DNA of 52,919 bases from an uncultured Ruminococcus sp. (GTDB lineage: Bacteria; Bacillota; Clostridia; Oscillospirales; Acutalibacteraceae): the NCBI GenBank assembly GCA_902766885.1, contig CACXFS010000044.1:1-52919 (forward strand), in the 5' to 3' direction. Under the pieces are notes generated by a model, which had not been told where the DNA came from, ran no database searches, and was given only the letters and a program-made list of their open reading frames with translations. Of the stretch, positions 23,637-32,131 are shown one piece after another (positions within the stretch are counted from its first letter, which is position 1; each line of letters opens with the position of its first letter). The position numbers were made by a program, and so were the translations under genes.

Positions 23637-26360
23637 ATGAAAGCTGTTAAACAACGGTATAAAAAACTGCTGAGCCTTATTATGGCATTTACTTTAGTAT
23701 TCAGCGTTTTCAGTATTACGCCTTTGTCAGTCTCTGCGGCAATCGGGGATACATTTACAATTGACGGTTTAACATATTCCGTCACCGATGAAGTATACGG
23801 CTCGTACACTGTATCGGTTACCGGATTTGATAACAGCACTACCGATGTTGTAATTCCTGAAAAAGTTGCAAATAACGGTGTGGAATACTCGGTAACTTCT
23901 ATTTCAGACTCTACTTTTCAAGGGAATACCGATATTTTATCGCTTAGCATTCCCGGTACTGTAAAGACTACTACTCCGAATTGTTTTATGAATTGCTCAT
24001 CACTTCAAAATATCACCCTTAATGAAGGTATTGAAGATATTGTTGGAGCTACATTTTACGGTACTGCGGTAAAAGAAATAAGATTTCCTAAATCACTTAC
24101 CACTATTAGAAAATTTGCTTTTTATGGCTGTCCAAATTTAAAAGATGTATATTTTAATTCAGATGTAAATATTTTAACAAGCGTATTTTACAATTCAACC
24201 TCGATAGAAAACATATATTGTTATGGCAAAAATACTACTTTTAATTCAACGGCATTTAAAAATATTAATAGTACATTCGTTTTACATGGCTATGCAGGAA
24301 GTACAGCAGAAACATTTGCAAATAAAAAAGGCTACAATTTTGCAGAAATTAAAGAAGAATCTACATCATCTACAGAATCCTCTACCGAGCCTACAGAGGT
24401 AACCGAACCATCAACTGAAGTAACCGAGCCTTCTACCGAAGTGACTGAACCTTCCACAGAAGTAACCGAACCTTCTACCGAAGTTACTGAGCCTTCTACT
24501 GAAGCGACCGAACCTTCTACCGAAGCAACTGAACCTTCAACCGAGGCAACCGAGCCTTCTACTGAAGTTACTGAACCTACAACAGAGCCGGAACCCACAA
24601 CCGAGCCTGATACATCGATTTTCAAGTGGAGAAAGATTAATAACGATACAGCCGTTGAAATTACGGGTATTAAGGACGAGTATAAAATGCAATCAACTGT
24701 TGACATTCCATCTGAGATAAACGGACTGCCTGTTACAGTAATTGGCGTATCTGCGTTTGAAGGCGGTCAGGTTATGTACCTTACCATTCCGTCCTCTGTA
24801 TTTGTAATCAGCGACAGCGCATTCAAAAATTGCAGTAACTTAACAACAGTTACCTTTGCAGAAAACAGTCAGCTCCAGAAAATCGGCAACGAAGCATTTT
24901 ACAGAACTAACGGCGCAGGCGACAGACTTAATTCGGTTGAACTTCCCGAATCGTTGAAGCTTATCGGCTACCGTGCTTTCTACAACAGAGCAAACCTGCT
25001 CACAGTTAAGGTATATTCAAAGGACGTTTACTTTGGCGACGCCGCAAAGGGCAAGGAAGTATTTGACCTCTACACGGGAACAAGCAACCTCAAGCTTTAC
25101 GGCTACACAGGCAGTACGGCTGAAACCTACGCCGCCGAAAACGGTCACTCATTCCGCTATCTTGACTTAAACACAGACGAGTTGCAGGCACTTTACGACA
25201 AGGCAGAGGCAATTGATTCAAGCCTTTACACAGAGGAATCGTATGCTAATCTTGCAACGGCTATGAAAGCCGCAAAGAGAATGCTTGCAAACAAGGACGC
25301 AACTCCTGCACAGGTTGAGCAGTGCATTGCCGATTTGCAGACAGCAATTGACAATCTTGAAGTTTACGTTGAACCCACCTCAGCCGAGCCGACAACTGCT
25401 CCGATTGAATATATTGAATATATCCTCGGAAACGTTGACGGAGTGGACGGAATAAGAGTTACAGACGCAACAATGATTCAGAAACAAATTGCCGAGCTTG
25501 TTTCTTTGACGGGCAAGGATTTGTTTGCGGCAGACGTTAACGGTGACGGAGTTGTCAGTATTTTAGACGCAACCATTCTCCAGAACTGGCTTGCAGAAAA
25601 CGAAAGTGCTATGGGTTACCATATCGGCGAGCTTGTCAAGAAAGAGGTTACTCCTACCGAGCCTACAGACCCTGAACCGACTACCGACCCCGAGCCGTCA
25701 ACAGTAAAATTCTATCTTCCCAACTACGTTTCGTGGCTTACCGACATGGGCGGAAAAATGTGGGTTTACAACGACGCAACCGCTGAATTTACGGTAATGG
25801 ACTACGACGAGGAAAGCAACTGTTTCTACTCGGAGCTTCCCATTGAGTGGATGGAGCTTTCGTTCTACAGAACTCCGTTTGAAACCACAGAAGATGATTT
25901 TGACATCAACAATCCGTGGAGCGACGAAACACAGTCGGGCGTTATCCTCAACAAGTGGGAACACCTCGGAAGTCGTGGCGACTACAACTGCTACAAGATT
26001 ACGGGTGACGGCGAGGGATTATACACAACCTACGACCCGAATGTTGAACCCGATGACGAAAGAACAATCTACTTTGACAACAGCCAGACAAAATGGAGTA
26101 ATGTTTACATTTACGGCTGGTCATTCGGAATTTCCAACGAGTTTATTCAGATGGAGCCCGAGGGCAACGACATCTGGTCATACACATTCTACGATGATTT
26201 ACCGATTGACGGAGTAAAGGGCTTCCTGTTCGTCAACAGCACAAGCTGGTCGGGTGCAACGCAAACGGTTGACCTTGCAACAGAAGAAGGCAAAAACCTG
26301 TTTGTACCTACTCCCGGCGGAAACAAACTAAGCGGTAAGTGGGAAGTCTATACCCCGTAA
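23637..26360 (+). CDS. Secreted LRR-dockerin-CBM26 multimodular protein
   Basis: A 907-residue protein. ATG 23637 has AGAAAGGG 8 bases before it. Order: signal peptide; BspA-type leucine-rich repeats (about 40-230: VVIPEKVANNGVEYSVTSIS, LQNITLNEGIEDI); nine exact-length VTEPSTE repeats (254-317); a second LRR section (about 325-510); a FIVAR-like helical module (about 515-580); a dockerin (about 597-660: GNVDGVDGIRVTDATMIQK, ADVNGDGVVSILDATILQ); an unassigned beta domain with aromatic patches (about 690-800); and a C-terminal CBM26-like module (about 806-900: IYFDNSQTKWSNVYIYGW). It likely docks into an amylosome-type complex and contributes binding to starch or other surfaces. No glycoside hydrolase motif is evident. 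Confidence 0.85.
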   Translation: MKAVKQRYKKLLSLIMAFTLVFSVFSITPLSVSAAIGDTFTIDGLTYSVTDEVYGSYTVSVTGFDNSTTDVVIPEKVANNGVEYSVTSISDSTFQGNTDILSLSIPGTVKTTTPNCFMNCSSLQNITLNEGIEDIVGATFYGTAVKEIRFPKSLTTIRKFAFYGCPNLKDVYFNSDVNILTSVFYNSTSIENIYCYGKNTTFNSTAFKNINSTFVLHGYAGSTAETFANKKGYNFAEIKEESTSSTESSTEPTEVTEPSTEVTEPSTEVTEPSTEVTEPSTEVTEPSTEATEPSTEATEPSTEATEPSTEVTEPTTEPEPTTEPDTSIFKWRKINNDTAVEITGIKDEYKMQSTVDIPSEINGLPVTVIGVSAFEGGQVMYLTIPSSVFVISDSAFKNCSNLTTVTFAENSQLQKIGNEAFYRTNGAGDRLNSVELPESLKLIGYRAFYNRANLLTVKVYSKDVYFGDAAKGKEVFDLYTGTSNLKLYGYTGSTAETYAAENGHSFRYLDLNTDELQALYDKAEAIDSSLYTEESYANLATAMKAAKRMLANKDATPAQVEQCIADLQTAIDNLEVYVEPTSAEPTTAPIEYIEYILGNVDGVDGIRVTDATMIQKQIAELVSLTGKDLFAADVNGDGVVSILDATILQNWLAENESAMGYHIGELVKKEVTPTEPTDPEPTTDPEPSTVKFYLPNYVSWLTDMGGKMWVYNDATAEFTVMDYDEESNCFYSELPIEWMELSFYRTPFETTEDDFDINNPWSDETQSGVILNKWEHLGSRGDYNCYKITGDGEGLYTTYDPNVEPDDERTIYFDNSQTKWSNVYIYGWSFGISNEFIQMEPEGNDIWSYTFYDDLPIDGVKGFLFVNSTSWSGATQTVDLATEEGKNLFVPTPGGNKLSGKWEVYTP
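24399..24587 (+). repeat. Nine 21-base tandem repeats (linker)
   Basis: In-frame units coding VTEPSTE or ATEPSTE (the last ends TTE), varying mainly at third positions. It forms an extended Thr/Pro/Glu linker between the two LRR sections. Confidence 0.9.
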
Positions 26361-26480
26361 AATATATCAGTTTTCCCATAAAATAAACTTATCCTCTCTG
26401 ATTAATGATTTTGCTTTTCAACTGAAAAAAATGTTTTTGATTTCAACAGTTCTCCCACCTTCAGAATCATTAATCACAAA

Positions 26481-26516
26481 AACGCCCCTGACAGATTGCC
26501 GACTGTCAGGGGCGTT
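26481..26516. terminator. Strong bidirectional terminator
   Basis: AACGCCCCTGACAG (26481-26494), 8-base loop, CTGTCAGGGGCGTT (26503-26516), a perfect 14-bp stem. A T-run follows on the minus strand; the plus side is T-rich further on. Confidence 0.85.
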
Positions 26517-26677
26517 GAGTTTATGTAAGTTATTTTTAATAAACTGAACAAAAAAATAATCAGTCAGGCAATCCAAAGGTCAAAATATAATTTATATTCA
26601 GTATATTTGCCAATAAGGAGCTAACTATTCTTTTTCTTTGTTTTCTGCGACGCAGATTTTGAATATGCAACTTGCAA

Positions 26678-26712
26678 AAACAGGAGACCACATTTTACAT
26701 GATCTCCTGTTT
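26678..26712. terminator. Terminator of the minus-strand DUF6809-like gene
   Basis: AAACAGGAGA (26678-26687) pairs with TCTCCTGTTT (26703-26712) around a 15-base loop. The stem core CAGGAGA is shared with the terminator at 27380-27417 on the gene's other side. Confidence 0.7.
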
Positions 26713-26725
26713 GCTGTTGCTCTTT

Positions 26726-27169
26726 TCAGGTCATTGATTCAATTACGATTTTTGCGCCAAGATTAAATCCTGTGATAAAGGATTGCCGTTCACAGATTTC
26801 AGAAATTTCACGATTGCAATCCTTGTATTTTTCAAAGGTGATTTTCTGTTCTTCGGAAAAAGTTACCGTAAGCTTTTCTTCATTTCTGTTTAGCAATTTC
26901 AGCAGTTTCGTGACCTCGCTGTTAAGTCTTGCACATTTTTCATTTGGAGCTATGTTTCCGAAATACAGCTCTTCAAGTATATTCATTATTGCACCGCCGT
27001 CAGGATTTGAAATTCCCGATGAATATCTTGCGGATTGGCTGATTTTCAGGGAAGCGTCTTTATTTTCAAATCCCTGATTCAATTCTTCTGCATTCACGCC
27101 CATTGACGTAAGCACCGAAAAAGCACTCAGCGTTGCCAGTACAGATGCAATTATTTTCTTATTTAACAT
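26726..27169 (-). CDS. DUF6809-like protein carrying a signal peptide
   Basis: A 147-residue protein behind a GGAGG site. Residues 1-27 form a signal peptide (NKKIIASVLATLSAFSVLTS, cleavage near GVNAE). After a ~35-residue linker, IMNILEELYFGNIAPNEKC through SFITGFNLGAKIVIESM matches the layout of DUF6809 proteins (LEELYxGNIxP start, FIxGFxLGxRM end). As I remember the family, its members are small cytoplasmic proteins without a signal peptide. The fused export signal is therefore odd and suggests a recruited, secreted version. Function unknown. Confidence 0.65.
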   Translation of the reverse strand: MLNKKIIASVLATLSAFSVLTSMGVNAEELNQGFENKDASLKISQSARYSSGISNPDGGAIMNILEELYFGNIAPNEKCARLNSEVTKLLKLLNRNEEKLTVTFSEEQKITFEKYKDCNREISEICERQSFITGFNLGAKIVIESMT

Positions 27170-27291
27170 ATTTTTCCTCCTTAATTTACTAAAATAATAA
27201 TTCTTAAATCACTATTGTAAAGCTCATAATGCTTTAATTTAATTTTAAATAGTTTACTTATTTAATTCTATCAGAACACTGTAAATTTAAA

Positions 27292-27306
27292 GTAAACATT
27301 GTTTAC
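27292..27306. promoter_or_regulatory. Palindrome GTAAAC-ATT-GTTTAC
   Basis: A perfect 6-3-6 inverted repeat upstream of the DUF6809-like gene; a related AGTTTACT lies at 27251-27258. It has the form of an operator, but no regulator can be named. Confidence 0.35.
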
Positions 27307-27379
27307 AATAAAACTCCATTATTTTTCTTATGCAAATTACGTTTGTGTTTTGTCAGATATAGTCAATAAGGCAACATCA

Positions 27380-27417
27380 AAACACAGGAGACTGCACTTT
27401 AGCAATCTCCTGTGTTT
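27380..27417. terminator. Terminator of the metallophosphatase gene
   Basis: AAACACAGGAGA (27380-27391) pairs with TCTCCTGTGTTT (27406-27417), a 12-bp stem with T-runs on both sides. It lies 24 bases after the minus-strand gene ending at 27441. Confidence 0.8.
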
Positions 27418-27440
27418 ATAAATTCCGCAATTATTATTTT

Positions 27441-30400
27441 TTAACATTTAACTTCTGCCGCAATCTTCTGAATTTCAGTTGCGTCAAAAATTGAAATTAC
27501 TCCGTCGCCGCTTACATCTGCTGAATTTTTCTGACTTTCACTTAATTCAACCAATTCGGCAAGGTATTTCTGTATTTCGGTTGCATCAGCTACATTTACT
27601 ACACCGTCACCGTTCACATCACCTTTGATTGCAGGCTGACTCGTATAAGCAATTTCACTTCTTGAAATTCCTCCGAAGTCATCACTTGCCTCAACGTACC
27701 AGCCGCCGGTTTCTCCGTCTGTACGGTTCCAAACAGCGTTTACGGTTGAACCGCTTTCAACTCCATTGATTTCGGAAATTACATCGCTGTGGTAGAGATT
27801 TACCGACAGGTTGTCTGATGAGAGTGTTTTCTGCTTTGACTCAATTCCAAGCTCTGCAAACGGGATTTCAAAGCACTCAAGCGAGTCGTCCATTGCTCCC
27901 GAATGATAGCTATTCTCGGAGGGTGAATAGGTTTTTACAGTTATTTTCTGATTTTCAAGCGAGAAGTGCATAAGTCGCATAAATCCTCTGCCGCCTTCAG
28001 CAAGGCTCTGATAATCGAACAGCATCTGATACACACTGCGGTCATTTACTCCGTCTCCGTCATCGTCAAACTGATCCACTCTTGTTGCGGCGCTGTGGTA
28101 GTGTCCCGAAAGCACCATACATACATTCGGATTCTTTGCAACAACCTCATCATATATTCTCTGTGGCTGTTCGCCGAAGCCCTTTGTCGTGAGGAGATAT
28201 TCGTGGAAGTTGAGTATTGCTTTACGCTCGGGGTACTGTGCAAGAACTTCATTCATCCACTCGATTTCTTCGTCGTAAATTCCCCAGCCCATATATACCA
28301 TTATGAAATCAATTCCGCCTGAGCTGATTAAGTCGTAGTGACCTTTGTTGTCCTTGTAACTTCCGCCGTACCAGGGATTTGAAGAATATCTGTCCTCGCC
28401 GAAATATGTGCAGTAGTTTGAATAATCCTCGTCCTTATGGCTTACGTCGTGATTACCTGCAAGCACTCCGTAAGGGAAGTTTGCGTCATCAAGCTTTTTA
28501 TATGCCGCATCAGCGTTTTCCCATTCGTACAGCTGGTCAAAATCGTCGATTATATCGCCGTTATGGAAAAGATACTGAATATTCATTCTCGGTCTGTTTG
28601 CAATAACCCAGTCGTGAATATTAACCTGATGTCTGTAAATATCTGTGAGGTTCTCATTGTAGTACTGTGTATCGGACTCAACTGCAAAGGTAAAGTCGTA
28701 GAGGTTTCTGTCAAGGTCCTCTGCATTTTCCGTTGTGATTTCCTTGTTTTCAGTCGGATTTGCCGGTGTTCCTGCTTCATATGAGGTCGGAGTGTATCCC
28801 TCTCCGTTCTGCACCATCAGTCTGAGTTTTCCGTTATTAAGATATTTTTCTCCGTCAAATTCACTGTCGATTGCTACCTTTCCGTTTTCGTCAGCCTTTA
28901 CGGAAGTTATTTTATCCCAGTTGCCGTCAGTATTTTGTGAATAGAGGCTGATTTTTGCATTCTCGTCTGATGTACCGTTCCAGCTTACTCCGATAACGTC
29001 GTCTGTCTTTGAAACTCCGTTTGTTTCAAGCTGATAAGTAAGAGTAGGATATCCGTTGAGCGTTGATACTGTTGTATCGCTGTTATAGCTTTCGGGTTCT
29101 TTGCCCGATGCGTCTGAAACACCTGACTTTACGCTGATTTCTCCGTTTACAGTCGAGAAGGTGTCGCCCTTTTTGAATACAACCGTCATAACGTCGTTTG
29201 TCGGATCATTTACTGTAGCCGTGAGCGTTGGATTTTCAGCACCGTTATCAGAAAGATTTACCGCCTTTTCGGGATTTTCTTTTGGTGTTGTGAACACAAC
29301 GGTTTTATCGGCTTTGTTGCCTACAATATCGGTTGCTGAGAGTACAAGCGTATGTTCTCCGTCTGAAAGCGTTGTTGACGAAAAGCTGTATGGAAGATTA
29401 ATCTTTTCTCCGTCGAGCGTTGCCGTAAATTCGCTTATTCCCGAGCCGTTATCAACAGCCGAGGCTGTAATCTCGTTATTTCCCTTGTACTGCTTCGGCT
29501 CAATATTTGTCGTAATTTCAGGTCTTGTGTTGTCAACGTTTACGTTTACCGTTTTTGTTTCAGAACCGTCATATACGGAAACAGTATGCTGACCGTCGTT
29601 TGTTTCGGCTGTGTTCCAGCTATATGAAATGCCCGTATATGCTGAATCGGGAGCAGTAAACTCCGCATCGAGAATTTCAATTTTACCTGTGCTGTCGCCC
29701 ATTTTTATTTCTGTATCGGGACTGCTGTATTTTTCTGTTCTCAACGTCAGACCGTTTGGAAGAATAAGTCTGATATTCTTTACAACAAAGTCATCGTTGT
29801 TTTCCTCGTTATGCTCAAGAGGATTTGCCTTGTTGCCTGCGTGAATTGAGATTGTAAGCGGCTCGCCCTTGGTAAAGTAGCTTGTTGAAATCGGATAAGC
29901 TATTGTCTGCCAGCTGTCATATGTTCCGTCGTCAAATATGCCTATTACGTCGTTGCCGATTGCTACAGCGTTTTTAAAGAATGTATCTGTCTGTGAAACT
30001 TCAAAAACGAACATTGCATCCTTGCTAAGCGAGGGCTTTGTCATTTCGGTTACGTCATTTCCGTCAATCGAAAGCTTAATTTCACTTCCGTTTTCCGACG
30101 AACCGATAACAAGCGTATCGCCTGAAATCTGCTGATTTTCAGCAAGGTTAAGGGTGAGATTTTCTTCTGACAGATTTGTCGAAAAGATTGTCTTTTCTTC
30201 TGTTGAAACCTTATTTACACCGTCGCTGACCGTAAAATAATAGGTGTAGCTTTTCTTTCCTGTAAGGTCAACGGAGAGAACTTGTTTGCCAAACTCGTCG
30301 CCGTTTTCACGCAGGAGATTGTATCTCTCAAAATCCTGCATAGTGTTGTCCTTTATATAAAGCTCAACAGTTTTTACGGAGACCTCGTCGGGTTGAGCGG

Positions 30401-32009
30401 TAAGTGAAAATCTCAAGTCGCTTACTCCGTCAAAGGAGTCGGGAGTGTTGTCAGTAAGCACTGGCAGATTTTCCGGTTTAACTGTTTTTGCTGTCATATC
30501 GGGCTTTTCATCTTCTGTAATTATTCCGGGTGTGGGTTCAGAAGCATTTGAAACCATATTCATTTCGCCTGAATAAACATCAAGCTTATATTTAATTGAC
30601 TTATCTGCTGTTGTATCGTCAGCACCGCCTTTGTTGTAAAGGACATAGTTCAGCTCGTCCTTAACATTTGAGGTAATCTTAACGCCTCTTGCACCGCTGT
30701 TAGCCATACCTCCGCTGTAAATTTCAACAAGGCTTTCATTCATCACAAGATTTGTATTGAATTTTGCGTTGAAATCATCAACTGTCAGGCTGTTGTTCTT
30801 TCCGTTTTTAATCCAGAAAACAAGCGTCTTTCCTGCTGGAATAACAACCTCTGAAGGAGTGCTTTCCCAGAGTGCGTCGGTTGAGCTGTCGGGATAGTTG
30901 TAATAGATTTTGTAGTCGCTGAAATCTATATCCTCATCACTGTTATTATAGATTTCAATAAACTCATAAGCGTCCGAGCCGTTGATATTACTGCTGTCGG
31001 GAAGAATTTCGGTAACAACAAGCGGTGAGATGTTATTCTCAAGCTCACCCTCTGCAAACACCGTAACGTCCTTTTTGTCGGTAGTAAAGGTTGTAACGCC
31101 GTCATACACGCTTGCATAGCAGGAAAAGCTTTTGAGATTTGCAAGCTCGCTGTAGGAAATTTCAGCATTGATTCCGCTTTCTGTTTTTGCAAACGTATAT
31201 GACTTTTCTCCGTTTTCAAAAGCAATAACAAGCTCTGCTTTAAGTGCTCTGTTACTGCCCGAAACATTCAGTGAAGGTTTAAAGCTTTCCCCGAAAAGCA
31301 CCTTGTCTGTGCAATTGAGTTCAGCCGATAAATTCGAAGGATTTGTAAAGAAAAACATTTCGGAAGGTTTCTGATTATCCTCTACAACCGATGGATTTGC
31401 GTCTGTTTCATAGCCGAGCCGTGTTTCATTTACATTGCCGTTTTCGTAAGCAAAAGTAATTCCCTTATTAAGCTTTACCTTTTTTACATCGCCGTCATTG
31501 TATTCAATGTGGCAGAGTACTTCTCCAAGCGGTGTGCGGATTTCAAGACTTCTTGCCTTTGAATTGTGAAGTCCTCCGCACTGGATTGTACCGAGGTTTT
31601 CACCCATAACAAGCTCTGTTCCGTAGTACGAGTTAAAATCCGCTTGTGTAAGCTCGTTGTTGGAGCCGTTGAGCACCCACAGAACTATACTCTCGCCTGC
31701 ACAAACGGTCAGGTCGCTCTGGTCGGGAGTCCAGAGAGTATCGCTGTTGGTGTAGGAATAGTGAATTTCATAATCGCTTAACTTAATGTCTGAATTGCTT
31801 GAATTGAAAATTTCAAGGTATTCGTATGCGTCGGCTCCGCTTACATTGTCGGTGTCGGGTACAATCTCCGTAAAAAAAAGAGGAGTACCATTTACGCTGT
31901 CGGTATCAGCCGCATAAACTGCACTTGTTGCCGCACCTGATAAAGAAATGATAAGAGCCATTACAGATGCGATTATTCTTGAACTGATTTTACTGTGTGC
32001 TTTCTTCAT
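27441..32009 (-). CDS. Secreted LTD-metallophosphatase-dockerin protein
   Basis: A 1522-residue protein; ATG 32009 has AAAGGA upstream and starts the signal peptide (KKAHSKISSRIIASVMALII, cleavage near VYAA). Two lamin-tail-like domains come first (about 36-170 and 330-470: PLFFTEIVPD...YEYLEIFNSS and PLVVTEILPD...YEFIEIYNNS). Ig-like modules follow. A calcineurin-type phosphoesterase (about 1100-1320) has FAVESDTQ, HNGDIIDD, AGNHD, ILNFHEY and SGHYHSAA, the complete metal-binding set. The protein ends with a dockerin (about 1460-1520: GDVNGDGVVNVADATEIQK). LTD-phosphoesterase combinations occur in extracellular nucleases and phosphatases. The dockerin implies a complex-bound enzyme releasing phosphate or attacking nucleic acid or phosphorylated polymers; the substrate is unknown. 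Confidence 0.88.
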   Translation of the reverse strand: MKKAHSKISSRIIASVMALIISLSGAATSAVYAADTDSVNGTPLFFTEIVPDTDNVSGADAYEYLEIFNSSNSDIKLSDYEIHYSYTNSDTLWTPDQSDLTVCAGESIVLWVLNGSNNELTQADFNSYYGTELVMGENLGTIQCGGLHNSKARSLEIRTPLGEVLCHIEYNDGDVKKVKLNKGITFAYENGNVNETRLGYETDANPSVVEDNQKPSEMFFFTNPSNLSAELNCTDKVLFGESFKPSLNVSGSNRALKAELVIAFENGEKSYTFAKTESGINAEISYSELANLKSFSCYASVYDGVTTFTTDKKDVTVFAEGELENNISPLVVTEILPDSSNINGSDAYEFIEIYNNSDEDIDFSDYKIYYNYPDSSTDALWESTPSEVVIPAGKTLVFWIKNGKNNSLTVDDFNAKFNTNLVMNESLVEIYSGGMANSGARGVKITSNVKDELNYVLYNKGGADDTTADKSIKYKLDVYSGEMNMVSNASEPTPGIITEDEKPDMTAKTVKPENLPVLTDNTPDSFDGVSDLRFSLTAQPDEVSVKTVELYIKDNTMQDFERYNLLRENGDEFGKQVLSVDLTGKKSYTYYFTVSDGVNKVSTEEKTIFSTNLSEENLTLNLAENQQISGDTLVIGSSENGSEIKLSIDGNDVTEMTKPSLSKDAMFVFEVSQTDTFFKNAVAIGNDVIGIFDDGTYDSWQTIAYPISTSYFTKGEPLTISIHAGNKANPLEHNEENNDDFVVKNIRLILPNGLTLRTEKYSSPDTEIKMGDSTGKIEILDAEFTAPDSAYTGISYSWNTAETNDGQHTVSVYDGSETKTVNVNVDNTRPEITTNIEPKQYKGNNEITASAVDNGSGISEFTATLDGEKINLPYSFSSTTLSDGEHTLVLSATDIVGNKADKTVVFTTPKENPEKAVNLSDNGAENPTLTATVNDPTNDVMTVVFKKGDTFSTVNGEISVKSGVSDASGKEPESYNSDTTVSTLNGYPTLTYQLETNGVSKTDDVIGVSWNGTSDENAKISLYSQNTDGNWDKITSVKADENGKVAIDSEFDGEKYLNNGKLRLMVQNGEGYTPTSYEAGTPANPTENKEITTENAEDLDRNLYDFTFAVESDTQYYNENLTDIYRHQVNIHDWVIANRPRMNIQYLFHNGDIIDDFDQLYEWENADAAYKKLDDANFPYGVLAGNHDVSHKDEDYSNYCTYFGEDRYSSNPWYGGSYKDNKGHYDLISSGGIDFIMVYMGWGIYDEEIEWMNEVLAQYPERKAILNFHEYLLTTKGFGEQPQRIYDEVVAKNPNVCMVLSGHYHSAATRVDQFDDDGDGVNDRSVYQMLFDYQSLAEGGRGFMRLMHFSLENQKITVKTYSPSENSYHSGAMDDSLECFEIPFAELGIESKQKTLSSDNLSVNLYHSDVISEINGVESGSTVNAVWNRTDGETGGWYVEASDDFGGISRSEIAYTSQPAIKGDVNGDGVVNVADATEIQKYLAELVELSESQKNSADVSGDGVISIFDATEIQKIAAEVKC

Positions 32010-32131
32010 AAAATTATCCTTTCTTATTTTATTAACTTCTTTATAAAACACTATTGTAAAATCGGATTCTCAATTTTTATCTTATTTATGTAAATTAATG
32101 TTTATTTTGTGTTATCTTGTGTAGTTGACTA

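Larger units (their letters stand above)
26361..26725. other. Non-coding stretch with two terminators
   Basis: No gene seen. It contains a 12-bp inverted repeat (26399-26410 with 26465-26476), the two terminators listed separately, and a 27-base segment (26635-26661) resembling 12439-12465. Confidence 0.6.

Noticed and set aside
24399-24587. Regular short repeats considered as a CRISPR array
   Set aside because: Units are contiguous, 21 bases long, in frame and without unique spacers; they encode a protein linker.
24332-24706. Open frame on the minus strand across the repeat linker (124 codons, Val/Ser/Gly-rich)
   Set aside because: It is the mirror of the VTEPSTE codon repeats, has no ribosome site or domain, and lies wholly inside a convincing gene.
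29101-29592. 163-codon open frame on the plus strand inside the metallophosphatase gene
   Set aside because: Shadow of codon bias in the real minus-strand gene; low-complexity Ser/Val/Phe composition and no ribosome site.
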